This document shows positions 10,934 to 21,501 of a DNA stretch of 64,000 nucleotides, piece by piece (the first letter of the stretch is position 1; every line of letters begins with the position of its first letter). The notes under the pieces are model-generated. The model ran no database searches and was not told where the DNA came from. It was given only the letters and a program-made list of their open reading frames with translations. The DNA is from Janthinobacterium fluminis. GTDB taxonomy: Bacteria > Pseudomonadota > Gammaproteobacteria > Burkholderiales > Burkholderiaceae_D. The DNA lies in assembly GCF_028595325.1 (NCBI RefSeq), contig NZ_JAQQXR010000008.1:62001-126000 (forward strand), read 5' to 3'. A program made the position numbers and the translations under genes.

Positions 10934-13237
10934 ATGCAAAAACTTCTTCACAACCTCAATCCCGAACAACTGGCCGCCGTTACCTTGCCAGCCCAGCATG
11001 CCCTGATCCTGGCGGGCGCGGGCTCCGGCAAGACGCGCGTGCTGACCACCCGCATCGCCTGGTTGATCCAGACCCAGCAGGTGTCGGCGGCCGGCCTCCT
11101 GGCCGTGACCTTCACCAACAAGGCCGCCAAGGAAATGCTGACGCGTTTGTCGGCCATGTTGCCGATCAATACGCGCGGCATGTGGATAGGCACCTTCCAT
11201 GGCCTGTGCAACCGGCTGCTGCGCACCCACCACCGCGACGCCGCCTTGCCGCAAACTTTCCAGATCCTCGATTCCCAGGACCAGTTGTCGGTGATTAAGC
11301 GCTTGTTGAAGGCAAACAATATCGACGATGAAAAGTTCCCGCCGAAGACGGTGATGTATTTCATCAACAACGCGAAAGACCAAGGCTTGCGCGCCGACAA
11401 GGTCGACGCCTACGACGCCAACGAGCGCAAGCTGGTCGAGCTGTACCAGATGTACGACGAGCAGTGCCAGCGCGAGGGCGTCGTCGATTTCGCCGAATTG
11501 CTGCTGCGCACCTACGAGCTGCTCAGCCGCAACCAGCCGCTGCGCGAGCACTACCAGGCGCGCTTCCGCCACATCCTCGTCGACGAGTTTCAGGACACCA
11601 ATAATCTGCAATACAACTGGCTCAAGCTGCTGGCCGGCCACGGCAGCCGCGACGGCGGCGCCCTGTTCGCCGTCGGCGACGACGACCAGAGCATCTACGC
11701 CTTCCGCGGCGCCAACGTCGGCAACATGAGTTCCTTCGAGCGTGAGTTCCAGGTCAAGAATTTGATCAAGCTGGAACAGAACTACCGCTCGCACGGCCAC
11801 ATCCTCGACAGCGCCAACATGCTCATCGCCAACAACAGCAAACGCCTGGGCAAGAACCTGCGCACCGACGCCGGCCACGGCGAGCCGGTGCGCGTCTACG
11901 AGGCCAGCTCCGACCTGCAAGAGGCGCAGTGGATCATCGAGGAGTCGAAAAGCCTGATCGCCGAGGGCGCCTCGCGCAGCGAGATTGCCGTGCTGTACCG
12001 CTCCAACGCGCAGTCGCGCGTGATCGAGCACGCGCTGTTCTCGGCCGGCATCCCCTACCACGTGTACGGCGGCCAGCGCTATTTCCAGCGCGCCGAGGTC
12101 AAGCACCTGATCGCCTATTTGCAATTGATGGACAACCCGCACAACGACTCGGCCTTCCTGCGCGTCGTCAACTTCCCCACGCGCGGCATCGGCGTGCGCT
12201 CGATCGAGCAGTTGCAGGCCGCCGCCGAGCAATACGGCATCTCGCTGTACGCGGCCGTGCCCTATGTGGCCGGCAAGGCCGGTTCCTCGCTGGCCGGCTT
12301 CGTCAAGTTGGTCGAGGGCGTGCGCTTTGAAACCCAGCAACTGCCGCTGCCGGAAATGGTCCGCGTCGTGCTGGAGGCCAGCACCCTGCTGCAGCATTAC
12401 CAGAACGAGAAAGAGGGCGCCGACCGCATCGAGAATCTGGAGCAGATGGTCAGCGCCGCCACCCAGTTCATCTCGGAAGAGGGCTTTGGCCAGGGCGCGC
12501 CGGCCTATCTGGGGCCGCAAGCCCAGGCGCAGTCCGGCGCGGCCGTCGCGCTGGGGGACGGCGTCGAGGTGCTCGACGCCGACGCGCCGCTGGCGGCCGT
12601 GATGTCGCCGCTGTCGGCCTTCCTGTCGCACGCCTCGCTGGAGGCGGGCGACAACCAGGCCCAGGCGGGCCAGGAGGCGCTGCAGATGATGACGGTGCAC
12701 TCGGCCAAGGGCCTGGAGTTCGACAATGTCTTCATCACCGGGCTGGAGGAGGGTTTGTTCCCGCACGAGAGCAGCTCGAAGGAAGACGGCGGCGTCGAGG
12801 AAGAGCGGCGCCTGATGTATGTGGCGATCACGCGCGCGCGCCAGCGCCTGTACCTGAGCTTTGCGCAAACCCGCATGCTGCACGGCCAGACCCGCTACAA
12901 CATGAAGTCGCGCTTTTTCGACGAATTGCCGGAGGAATCGCTGAAGTGGTTGTCGCCGAAGGTGCAGGCCAACTGGTTCGGCAACAAGAAATCGGCCTGG
13001 GACATGGCGCCGATGAGCAGCGCCGGCTCCGACAACGCCATCGCGCAAAAGATCGCGCACGCCAGCGGGCCGGGCTGGCGCATCGGCGAGTCCGTTTCGC
13101 ACGGCAAGTTCGGCGAAGGCGTCATCGTCAACATCGAGGGGGGCGGCGGCAATGCGCGGGCGCAGATCAACTTCGGCCAGTACGGCATGAAGGTGCTGGA
13201 CCTGAGCATCGCCAAGCTGGAGCGCCTGGGGCGCTAA
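10934..13237 (+). CDS. uvrD: ATP-dependent DNA helicase UvrD (superfamily 1)
   Basis: A 767-residue SF1A 3'-5' helicase for nucleotide excision and mismatch repair. Motif I is AGAGSGKT near residue 30, motif Ia AVTFTNKAAKEM, motif II VDEFQDTN, motif III VGDDDQSIYAFRGA, motif IV LEQNYRS, motif V TVHSAKGLEFDNVF and motif VI YVAITRARQRLYL. The C-terminus carries the Tudor-like patch beginning GESVSHGKFGEG, which contacts RNA polymerase in family members. Order and length match UvrD rather than Rep. The start is chosen because it begins the conserved N-terminus (LLHNLNPEQLAAV); the frame runs upstream into the PEP-CTERM gene but lacks homology there. Confidence 0.96.
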   Translation: MQKLLHNLNPEQLAAVTLPAQHALILAGAGSGKTRVLTTRIAWLIQTQQVSAAGLLAVTFTNKAAKEMLTRLSAMLPINTRGMWIGTFHGLCNRLLRTHHRDAALPQTFQILDSQDQLSVIKRLLKANNIDDEKFPPKTVMYFINNAKDQGLRADKVDAYDANERKLVELYQMYDEQCQREGVVDFAELLLRTYELLSRNQPLREHYQARFRHILVDEFQDTNNLQYNWLKLLAGHGSRDGGALFAVGDDDQSIYAFRGANVGNMSSFEREFQVKNLIKLEQNYRSHGHILDSANMLIANNSKRLGKNLRTDAGHGEPVRVYEASSDLQEAQWIIEESKSLIAEGASRSEIAVLYRSNAQSRVIEHALFSAGIPYHVYGGQRYFQRAEVKHLIAYLQLMDNPHNDSAFLRVVNFPTRGIGVRSIEQLQAAAEQYGISLYAAVPYVAGKAGSSLAGFVKLVEGVRFETQQLPLPEMVRVVLEASTLLQHYQNEKEGADRIENLEQMVSAATQFISEEGFGQGAPAYLGPQAQAQSGAAVALGDGVEVLDADAPLAAVMSPLSAFLSHASLEAGDNQAQAGQEALQMMTVHSAKGLEFDNVFITGLEEGLFPHESSSKEDGGVEEERRLMYVAITRARQRLYLSFAQTRMLHGQTRYNMKSRFFDELPEESLKWLSPKVQANWFGNKKSAWDMAPMSSAGSDNAIAQKIAHASGPGWRIGESVSHGKFGEGVIVNIEGGGGNARAQINFGQYGMKVLDLSIAKLERLGR

Positions 13238-13246
13238 GCTTTTGCC

Positions 13247-14020
13247 CTAGGGCGCGGGCTTGTCCAGCGACACGCCCTGGGGCGCGCCGAAGAGCTGCCG
13301 GTAACTGGCGTAGAACGAGCAGTGCATGATGACGGTCAGGATCACCGACAGCGGCACCATGAATTGCATCGCCAGCTGGCTGCGGCCGAAGACCATGAAC
13401 AGGATCTGGCTGGCCACGACGGTGATGGCGAACCAGGTCAAGGCGAACACGGCGAACGCCTTGAGCGAGCGCAGCACGGCGAAAAAGCTGAAAAACACGG
13501 CCTTGCCCACGCTCATCTTCTGCCAGTAGATCAGCGGCGCGGCGAAACAGAAGCCCATCGCCGCCGGCACGTACAGGGCGATCGTCAGCAGGATGGCGGC
13601 GCCGACGTCGGCCTCCTTCAGCAGTTCCGACTGGCCGTCGATCTGCCCCGTCATCAATTGCCAGAAGGCGCCGCCGTCGACCAGCGACGAGGCGCCGATG
13701 GCCAGCACGGCCATGCTGATGTACAGCAGGCCCAGCGCGAACAGCATGGGGAAGGCCGGTTTGCGGAAGCCGCTCAGCAGCAGGTTGGGGAAGACCCGCT
13801 TGCCCTGCTCGATGTGATTGCAGGCTTGCAGGAAGGCGACGGAAAACACGGGCACGAGGATCACCGGCAGAATCTGCCCCAGGAGCGGCACGATGCTGAC
13901 GGCGAGCATGCAAAACATATAGCCGAGGAACAGCGTCGACAGGCCGCCCGGTTGCTGGCGGAACAGGCCGAAACCTTGCTTGACCCAGAGCCAGCCCGTG
14001 CTGGCAGGTAGTTTTTCCAT
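13247..14020 (-). CDS. BPSS1780-type multi-pass membrane protein
   Basis: A 257-residue integral membrane protein with about six hydrophobic helices. It begins [20 protein letters not shown], the N-terminal signature (GWxWxxxGxxLFR) of the BPSS1780 family widespread in Burkholderiales. No catalytic motif is visible and the role is unknown. The start ATG overlaps the thrB stop by one base (TGATG), so the two are almost certainly co-transcribed and translationally coupled. It converges on uvrD with only nine bases between stops. Confidence 0.85.
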   Translation of the reverse strand: MEKLPASTGWLWVKQGFGLFRQQPGGLSTLFLGYMFCMLAVSIVPLLGQILPVILVPVFSVAFLQACNHIEQGKRVFPNLLLSGFRKPAFPMLFALGLLYISMAVLAIGASSLVDGGAFWQLMTGQIDGQSELLKEADVGAAILLTIALYVPAAMGFCFAAPLIYWQKMSVGKAVFFSFFAVLRSLKAFAVFALTWFAITVVASQILFMVFGRSQLAMQFMVPLSVILTVIMHCSFYASYRQLFGAPQGVSLDKPAP

Positions 14021-14976
14021 CAAAATAACTCCGGTGCCGGCGTGGCGATGCGTTCGCGCAAGATGCGCTCGAAATGGACGGGGTCGTGCGGCGTCAGCAT
14101 TTCCGCCTCGCGCGGCAGGTGGAAATCGTACAGGCGCGACAGCCAGAAGCGCAGCGCGGCGGCGCGCAGCATCGGCTGCCAGGCCGTCTGTTCGCCGGCG
14201 CCGAACGGGCGCACGGCATGGTAGGCGTCGAGCAGGGCGCGCACGCGGGCCGCGTCGAGCACGCCGCTGGCGACGTCGATGCACCAGTCGTTGACGGTGA
14301 CGGCGACGTCGAACAACCAGCTGTCGCAGCCGGCGAAATAAAAGTCGAAGAAGCCGGTCAGGCGCTCGCCGGAAAACATCACATTGTTGCGGAACAGGTC
14401 GGCGTGCACGGGGCCGCGGGGCATCGTCTTGTAGGTGGCGCAGCCGGCGAACGCGTCCTGGAAATGCATTTCCGCGCGCAACAGGTGGGCGTTGCTGTCG
14501 GACAGGAAGGGCAGCACCTCGGGCGTGGTGGCGTTCCACCAGGCCAGGCCGCGCAAATTGTCCTGCTGCAGCGGGAAGTCGCGCGCGGCCAGGTGCATGC
14601 GCGCCAGCATCGCGCCGACGGCGGCGCAATGGGCCGGCTGCGGCGCCATCTGCGAGCTCCCTTCGAGCTTGCTGACGATGGACGCCGGCTTGCCGTGCAG
14701 GGCGACGATCAGCGCGCCGTCGGCGTTGGCGATGGGCGCCGGCACCAGCACGCCGCGCTCGGCCAGGTGGCGCATCAAATTCAGGTAGAAGGGCAATTGC
14801 TCGAAGGTCAGCTTTTCAAACACCGTCAGCACATACTCGCCGCGCTCCGTCGTGATGAAAAAATTACTGTTTTCGATGCCGGAGGGGATGCCCTTGAGCG
14901 CCAGCGGCTGACCGAGGGGAAATTGCGTGATCCACTGGCGAATATCGTCCAGACTGACCGGGGTAAAAACTGCCAT
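14020..14976 (-). CDS. thrB: Homoserine kinase (ThrB, APH-fold type)
   Basis: A 318-residue kinase of the aminoglycoside-phosphotransferase fold. It phosphorylates L-homoserine, the step before threonine synthase. It begins [16 protein letters not shown] and has the Brenner-type catalytic loop [14 protein letters not shown] with Asp and Asn, followed by the metal-binding Asp in GFFDFYFAG. This is the non-GHMP homoserine kinase typical of beta- and alphaproteobacteria. It is coupled to the BPSS1780 gene downstream. A hairpin with a U-tract separates it from the DUF2782 gene upstream, so it may have its own weak promoter or depend on readthrough. Confidence 0.95.
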   Translation of the reverse strand: MAVFTPVSLDDIRQWITQFPLGQPLALKGIPSGIENSNFFITTERGEYVLTVFEKLTFEQLPFYLNLMRHLAERGVLVPAPIANADGALIVALHGKPASIVSKLEGSSQMAPQPAHCAAVGAMLARMHLAARDFPLQQDNLRGLAWWNATTPEVLPFLSDSNAHLLRAEMHFQDAFAGCATYKTMPRGPVHADLFRNNVMFSGERLTGFFDFYFAGCDSWLFDVAVTVNDWCIDVASGVLDAARVRALLDAYHAVRPFGAGEQTAWQPMLRAAALRFWLSRLYDFHLPREAEMLTPHDPVHFERILRERIATPAPELF

Positions 14977-15002
14977 AGGAAACTAAGAAAGTGAGACGGT
15001 AG

Positions 15003-15027
15003 AAAAACGCGGCCCTTGCCGGGCCGC
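15003..15027 (-). terminator. Intrinsic terminator after the DUF2782 gene
   Basis: On the minus strand, GCGGCCC, a five-base loop and GGGCCGC are followed by GTTTTTCT. The hairpin lies 16 bases after the DUF2782 stop and 27 bases before thrB, so it separates the two genes or attenuates readthrough. Confidence 0.7.
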
Positions 15028-15042
15028 GGCGCTGTCGCGAGC

Positions 15043-15450
15043 TTACTTGGCAGGCGGCGCAGGCGGCGGCGCGTTCTCGGCGGCCTCCTGCTCCTTCGGG
15101 GATTTTTTCTTCTTGCCCAAGTCAAACTCCATCACCTTCCACTGCGGGCCGCGGTTGGCGCTGCCGGCCAGATCGCCCGGCTGGGCGCTGCCGGCGGGGG
15201 AATTCGGCTTCACATAATAGGTGCTCTTGCCGGTCTTGACCTTCGCCTCGGTGACCTTGCCCTGCTCGCGCTTCTCGGAGATCGACTTCTCGCCGCCGGG
15301 CTTGGCGGTGACGGTAATCGGCGCGTCGCCGGACTCGTCGATTTTTTCCAGCTTGGGCGGGGCCGAGCTGGGCGTCTGCGCGCCGGCCGCGGCCGACAAG
15401 GCCAACAGGGACAGGGCCAGGAAGTGCCGTATATACAATGTGCGCATCAT
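15043..15450 (-). CDS. DUF2782 domain exported protein
   Basis: A 135-residue protein with a signal peptide (MMRTLYIRHFLALSLLALSA, cleavage near AGAQT). The compact domain contains KITV-like strands, EKREQGKVTEAKVKTGKSTY and YYVKPN, followed by a charged, Pro/Ala-rich tail (GKKKKSPKEQEAAENA). It resembles the DUF2782 proteins found beside polA and homoserine kinase in Burkholderiales. The function is unknown, and a periplasmic location is inferred from the signal. A start at 15447 is equally possible. An upstream extension adds about 68 residues without a plausible signal. It is divergent from polA. Confidence 0.75.
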   Translation of the reverse strand: MMRTLYIRHFLALSLLALSAAAGAQTPSSAPPKLEKIDESGDAPITVTAKPGGEKSISEKREQGKVTEAKVKTGKSTYYVKPNSPAGSAQPGDLAGSANRGPQWKVMEFDLGKKKKSPKEQEAAENAPPPAPPAK

Positions 15451-15565
15451 GATGTGGTATCGCTTCAGTTGGACCGCAAAGAAAGGTATCGTGCCAGTCA
15501 TTGTAACAAACCGACACGCCGCATGTTTAAAAGCCTTGAATATGCGAAAAAGTAGCAAAGCAATA

Positions 15566-15585
15566 ATGGGGTCAGGTCTAGACAT
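15566..15585 (+). repeat. REP-like element fragment (possible)
   Basis: The stretch ATGGGGTCAGGTCTAGACAT includes the palindrome GTCTAGAC. From memory, it resembles short GGGGTCAG-type extragenic repeats common in Massilia and Janthinobacterium genomes. Only one copy is present in this window, so repetitiveness cannot be shown here. It lies in the divergent DUF2782/polA spacer. Confidence 0.35.
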
Positions 15586-15738
15586 GGCGGTTTTTCGCCC
15601 GTAAACCGCGCCCGCCACGGCGCTCGCCGGCGGGGCCGCGGGCGGCGCGCGCAAATCTGCGATAATTGTGTCATTCCTGTACGTCCTTCGACGTCTGCCC
15701 GCCAGTTCCGCGGCACTCCACTCTTTTCATTTGGCATT

Positions 15739-18477
<2,739 letters not shown>

Positions 18478-18743
18478 CGGCCGGCCGCGCCGACCGCGGC
18501 CTCAGCGACGTCGAGGCCGCCGCCAGGGACGGTTTCGGCCGCTGCCCGGCGCGGTTTCAGGCAGACGGACTCGTCTGATTTAGCGCGAAGTGCGGCCGGG
18601 CTGTAAAATGCCCGGTTTGCGTCGCCGTGCCGGCGCGCCCAGGACAGGCCGGTGTCACCCCACGCAAGTGGGCCCCGGTATAAAAGGTAAGCAAAATCGA
18701 TCCAATACTCATCTCCATTCTGCTCGCGACGACGATCGCGGGA

Positions 18744-19475
18744 GTGTTCAGCATCACGGCGGCGGCGATCTTCTCGTTCGCGCTGCTGTCGAAGATGGTC
18801 GAACGCATGGTCAGCCTGTCCGTCGGCATCATGCTGTCGACCTCGCTGCTGCACGCGCTGCCGGAAGCGTTCGAGTCGCAGGCCGACCCGCGCAGCCTGT
18901 TCGCCACGCTGCTGGGCGGCCTGCTGGCCTTCTTCATGCTGGAAAAATTCGCCATCCTGCGCCACTCGCACCACCACGAGGGCGATGGCCACCACCACGC
19001 CCACGGCCACGACAAGCACGAGGCGGGCAAGGCCGGCTGGATGATCCTCGTCGGCGACGGCATGCACAACTTCACCGACGGCATCTTGATCGCCGCCGCC
19101 TTCCTGGCCGATCCGAAGCTGGGCCTGGTCACGGGCCTGGCCATCATCGCCCATGAAATTCCGCAGGAAATCGGCGACTTCATCGTGCTGCTGAACGCCG
19201 GTTTCTCGCGCACGCGCGCCTACGTCTTCAACTTGCTGTGCAGCCTGATGGCGGTGGCGGGCGGCCTGCTCGGCTACTTCACGCTGGACCGCGCCAGCAA
19301 CCTGATCCCGTATGTGCTGGTGTTCGCCTCGTCGGGCTTCATCTACATCGCCGTCAGCGACCTGATGCCGCAGATGCAGCGCCGCGCCACGCTGCGCGAA
19401 ACCATTCCGCAGATCCTGCTGATCGGGCTGGGCGTGGTCATCGTGCTGTTCCTGACGGGCCACAGCCACGGCTGA
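18744..19475 (+). CDS. ZIP-family divalent metal transporter
   Basis: This multi-pass ZIP (zinc/iron permease) protein is at least 243 residues with about eight helices. A His-rich cytoplasmic loop (HSHHHEGDGHHHAHGHDKH) lies between TM3 and TM4. The metal-site helices are DGMHNFTDGILIAAA (TM4) and IIAHEIPQEIGDFIVL (TM5, HEIPQE). It probably imports or moves Zn2+ or related ions. The start is uncertain. The GTG used here cuts into TM1, while the frame stays open upstream to 18684 and encodes a typical TM1 (IDPILISILLATTIAG). The best-placed ribosome binding site (AAAAGG, 18682-18687) points to an ATC codon at 18696. A GNRA-type hairpin (CCCAC-GCAA-GTGGG, 18659-18672) lies just before it. Confidence 0.88.
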   Translation: MFSITAAAIFSFALLSKMVERMVSLSVGIMLSTSLLHALPEAFESQADPRSLFATLLGGLLAFFMLEKFAILRHSHHHEGDGHHHAHGHDKHEAGKAGWMILVGDGMHNFTDGILIAAAFLADPKLGLVTGLAIIAHEIPQEIGDFIVLLNAGFSRTRAYVFNLLCSLMAVAGGLLGYFTLDRASNLIPYVLVFASSGFIYIAVSDLMPQMQRRATLRETIPQILLIGLGVVIVLFLTGHSHG

Positions 19476-19499
19476 GCCTGAGCGGCTGCGCGCCTATCC

Positions 19500-20186
19500 T
19501 CAAGCCGTTGCCGCGTTTGCGGCGCCGCTGCGCGGGCGGATGCGGTAGACGCAACGGCGCCCGCCCGCGAGCAGATGCTCGTCGCGCGTGACCTCGCCGG
19601 TGGCGCCGGCCACTTCCTGGAATAGTTGCAGCTCCGAGCGGCAAAATCCCTGGCAGTTGCGCGCCGCCGCACAAATCGGGCAATGGTCTTCGATCAGCAA
19701 CCAGCCCTGCTCATCCTGTTCCAGGCGCGCCATATAGCCTTCCGCCGCGCGTATTTCCGCCAGTTTTTCCAAACGCTGCCCCAGTTCCTCCAGCCCCTGG
19801 CATGCCGCCGCGTAGTCGGTGCGCATCTCGCTTTCGCGCTGGCCGATCAGGCGCTCCAGCCCCTGCTCGCCGAACAGGGCCTTGATCGATCCGATCAGTT
19901 GGATGGTCAGTTGCGCGTGCGAATCCGGGAAGCGCGCGTGGCCCGCCGCCGTCAGCGCCCAGTTCTGCTTCGGCCGCCCGGCCGACGCCTGCGCCTCCTG
20001 CTGTCCCTCGATCAGGCCGCCGCCGACCAGCTTCTGCACCTGCAGCCGCGCCGCCTCCGGCGTCATCTGGAATTCCTGCGCCAGCGCGGCCGTGGCGGCC
20101 GGCCCCTTCGTCTTCAGGTGGAACAGGATGCGCTCGGCCGTAGACTGGCTCGCGTCATTATCCAAGTGTTTACTTGTGTATTTCAT
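19500..20186 (-). CDS. SufR-like (COG2345-type) regulator with Cys-rich cofactor site
   Basis: A 228-residue regulator. A winged helix-turn-helix lies at about 17-75 (ILFHLKTKGPA, then MTPEAARLQVQKLVGGGLIE). A coiled-coil middle region follows. The C-terminus has five cysteines, Cys169-x2-Cys172-x5-Cys178-x3-Cys182 plus Cys202, in the arrangement HCPICAAARNCQGFC. This resembles SufR-type repressors that ligate an Fe-S cluster. It is divergent from a three-gene RND efflux operon, with a 30-bp dyad between the two start codons. Control of the pump and of itself in response to cluster state (oxidants, metals, iron) is inferred. Its strand neighbour, the ZIP gene, converges on it. Confidence 0.82.
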   Translation of the reverse strand: MKYTSKHLDNDASQSTAERILFHLKTKGPAATAALAQEFQMTPEAARLQVQKLVGGGLIEGQQEAQASAGRPKQNWALTAAGHARFPDSHAQLTIQLIGSIKALFGEQGLERLIGQRESEMRTDYAAACQGLEELGQRLEKLAEIRAAEGYMARLEQDEQGWLLIEDHCPICAAARNCQGFCRSELQLFQEVAGATGEVTRDEHLLAGGRRCVYRIRPRSGAANAATA

Positions 20187-20195
20187 GGGAAAGCC

Positions 20196-20225
20196 TTAAT
20201 ATCCAATCGAATGCTTGCATATTAA
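20196..20225. promoter_or_regulatory. 30-bp dyad, candidate operator of the SufR-like regulator
   Basis: The outer arms are TTAATAT (20196-20202) and ATATTAA (20219-20225). Nested on the same centre (20210.5) are CAA (20204-20206) and TTG (20215-20217). Overall 11 of 15 base pairs match. CAA-N8-TTG has the spacing of the cyanobacterial SufR site CAAC-N6-GTTG. It lies between two divergent start codons, where a shared operator is expected. Confidence 0.6.
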
Positions 20226-20286
20226 AACTTAACCACATGGATGTCGAGGTTTCTCGGTGGACCCCGGCAGAATTCAAGGAGCGAAC

Positions 20287-21498
20287 ATGAAGCACACGGA
20301 ACAATGGACGATGCTGGCATTGGCGGGTCTGGCCGCGCTGGGACTGGCGGGCTGCGATTCGGCCAACAGCAAGACGCAGGAAGCGCCGGCCGCCGGCGCT
20401 CCGCCGATCTCGGCCGCCGCCGTGCTGGAAAAACCGATCACGGAAACCCAGGAATTCTCGGGCCGCCTGGAAGCGGTCGAGCGCGTCGACATCCGCTCGC
20501 GCGTGGGCGGCTTCATCACGGCCGTCAACTTCAAGCCGGGCAGCGAAGTCAAGAAAGGCCAGGTCCTGTTCGTCATCGACCCGCGCCCCTTCCAGGCTGA
20601 GGTGAGCCGCGCCGAGGGCGCCGCCGCCTCGGCCCGCGCCAAGGCCGACCTGGCTCGCCTGGAACTGGCCCGCGCCGAAAAGCTGCTGGCCGAAAAAGCC
20701 ATTCCGCAGCGCGAGCTCGATGAAAAGGCGGCCGGCTTGAAGGAGCTGGACGCCAACGCCCGCGCCGCCCAGGCTTCGTTCGAGGCGGCCCGCCTGAACC
20801 TCAGCTACACCCAGGTGCATGCGCCCATCGACGGCCGCGTCGGCAAGGCTGAAATCACCGTCGGCAACCTGATCGACGGCGCGGCTATCCTCACCTCGGT
20901 GGTGTCGACCGAGCGCATCTACGCCAGCTTCGACGGCGACGAAGACACCTATCTGCGCGTCGGTGCGCTGGCGCACAAGGGCGCGGCCGTCACCGTCAAG
21001 GTCGGCCTGGCCAACGAAACCGGCTTCCCGCACGAGGGCAAGCTGGAATTCGTCGACAACCAGCTCGACCCGCGCACCGGCAGCGTGCGCATGCGCGCCA
21101 CCTTCGCCAACGCCGACAATGTGCTGGTGCCCGGCCTGTTCGCCCGCGTCCAGCTGAACGCCGGCAACGGCGGCAAGGAGCGGACCCGCGCGCTGCTGAT
21201 CAACGACCGCGCCGTCGGCACCGACCAGAACCGCAAGTTCGTCTTCGTCGTCGGCGCCGACAGCAAGGCCGAGTACCGCCCGGTCAAGCTGGGCCCGACG
21301 GTGGACGGTTTGCGCGTGGTGCGCGAAGGCTTGAAGGCGGGCGAGAAGATCGTCGTGCACGGCCTGCAGCGCGTGCGCCCCGGCGCCCCGGTGACGCCGC
21401 AGACGGTGGCGATGGACTTCGACCCCGCCGCCCCCGCGCCGGCGCCGAAGCCGGCAGTCAACGTAGCGGCCAAGGCCGTTTCGACGGCAAAGGAGTAA
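20287..21498 (+). CDS. RND efflux periplasmic adaptor (membrane fusion) lipoprotein
   Basis: A 403-residue AcrA/MexA-type adaptor. The lipoprotein signal is LAALGLAGCDS, so the mature protein starts at a lipidated Cys. A biotinyl-lipoyl half motif (GRLEAVERVDIRSRVGGFIT) is followed by an alpha-helical hairpin rich in Ala/Glu/Lys (about 105-175), the second lipoyl half (YTQVHAPIDGRVGKAEITVG), and beta-barrel and membrane-proximal domains. It bridges the inner-membrane pump and the outer-membrane channel. The ATG follows AAGGAG. It is the first gene of the operon; the pump gene begins 3 bases after the stop. Confidence 0.93.
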   Translation: MKHTEQWTMLALAGLAALGLAGCDSANSKTQEAPAAGAPPISAAAVLEKPITETQEFSGRLEAVERVDIRSRVGGFITAVNFKPGSEVKKGQVLFVIDPRPFQAEVSRAEGAAASARAKADLARLELARAEKLLAEKAIPQRELDEKAAGLKELDANARAAQASFEAARLNLSYTQVHAPIDGRVGKAEITVGNLIDGAAILTSVVSTERIYASFDGDEDTYLRVGALAHKGAAVTVKVGLANETGFPHEGKLEFVDNQLDPRTGSVRMRATFANADNVLVPGLFARVQLNAGNGGKERTRALLINDRAVGTDQNRKFVFVVGADSKAEYRPVKLGPTVDGLRVVREGLKAGEKIVVHGLQRVRPGAPVTPQTVAMDFDPAAPAPAPKPAVNVAAKAVSTAKE

Positions 21499-21501
21499 GG
21501 C

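Noticed and set aside
10625-13102. Open frame of 825 codons opposite uvrD
   Set aside because: Shadow frame; uvrD on the plus strand carries all helicase motifs.
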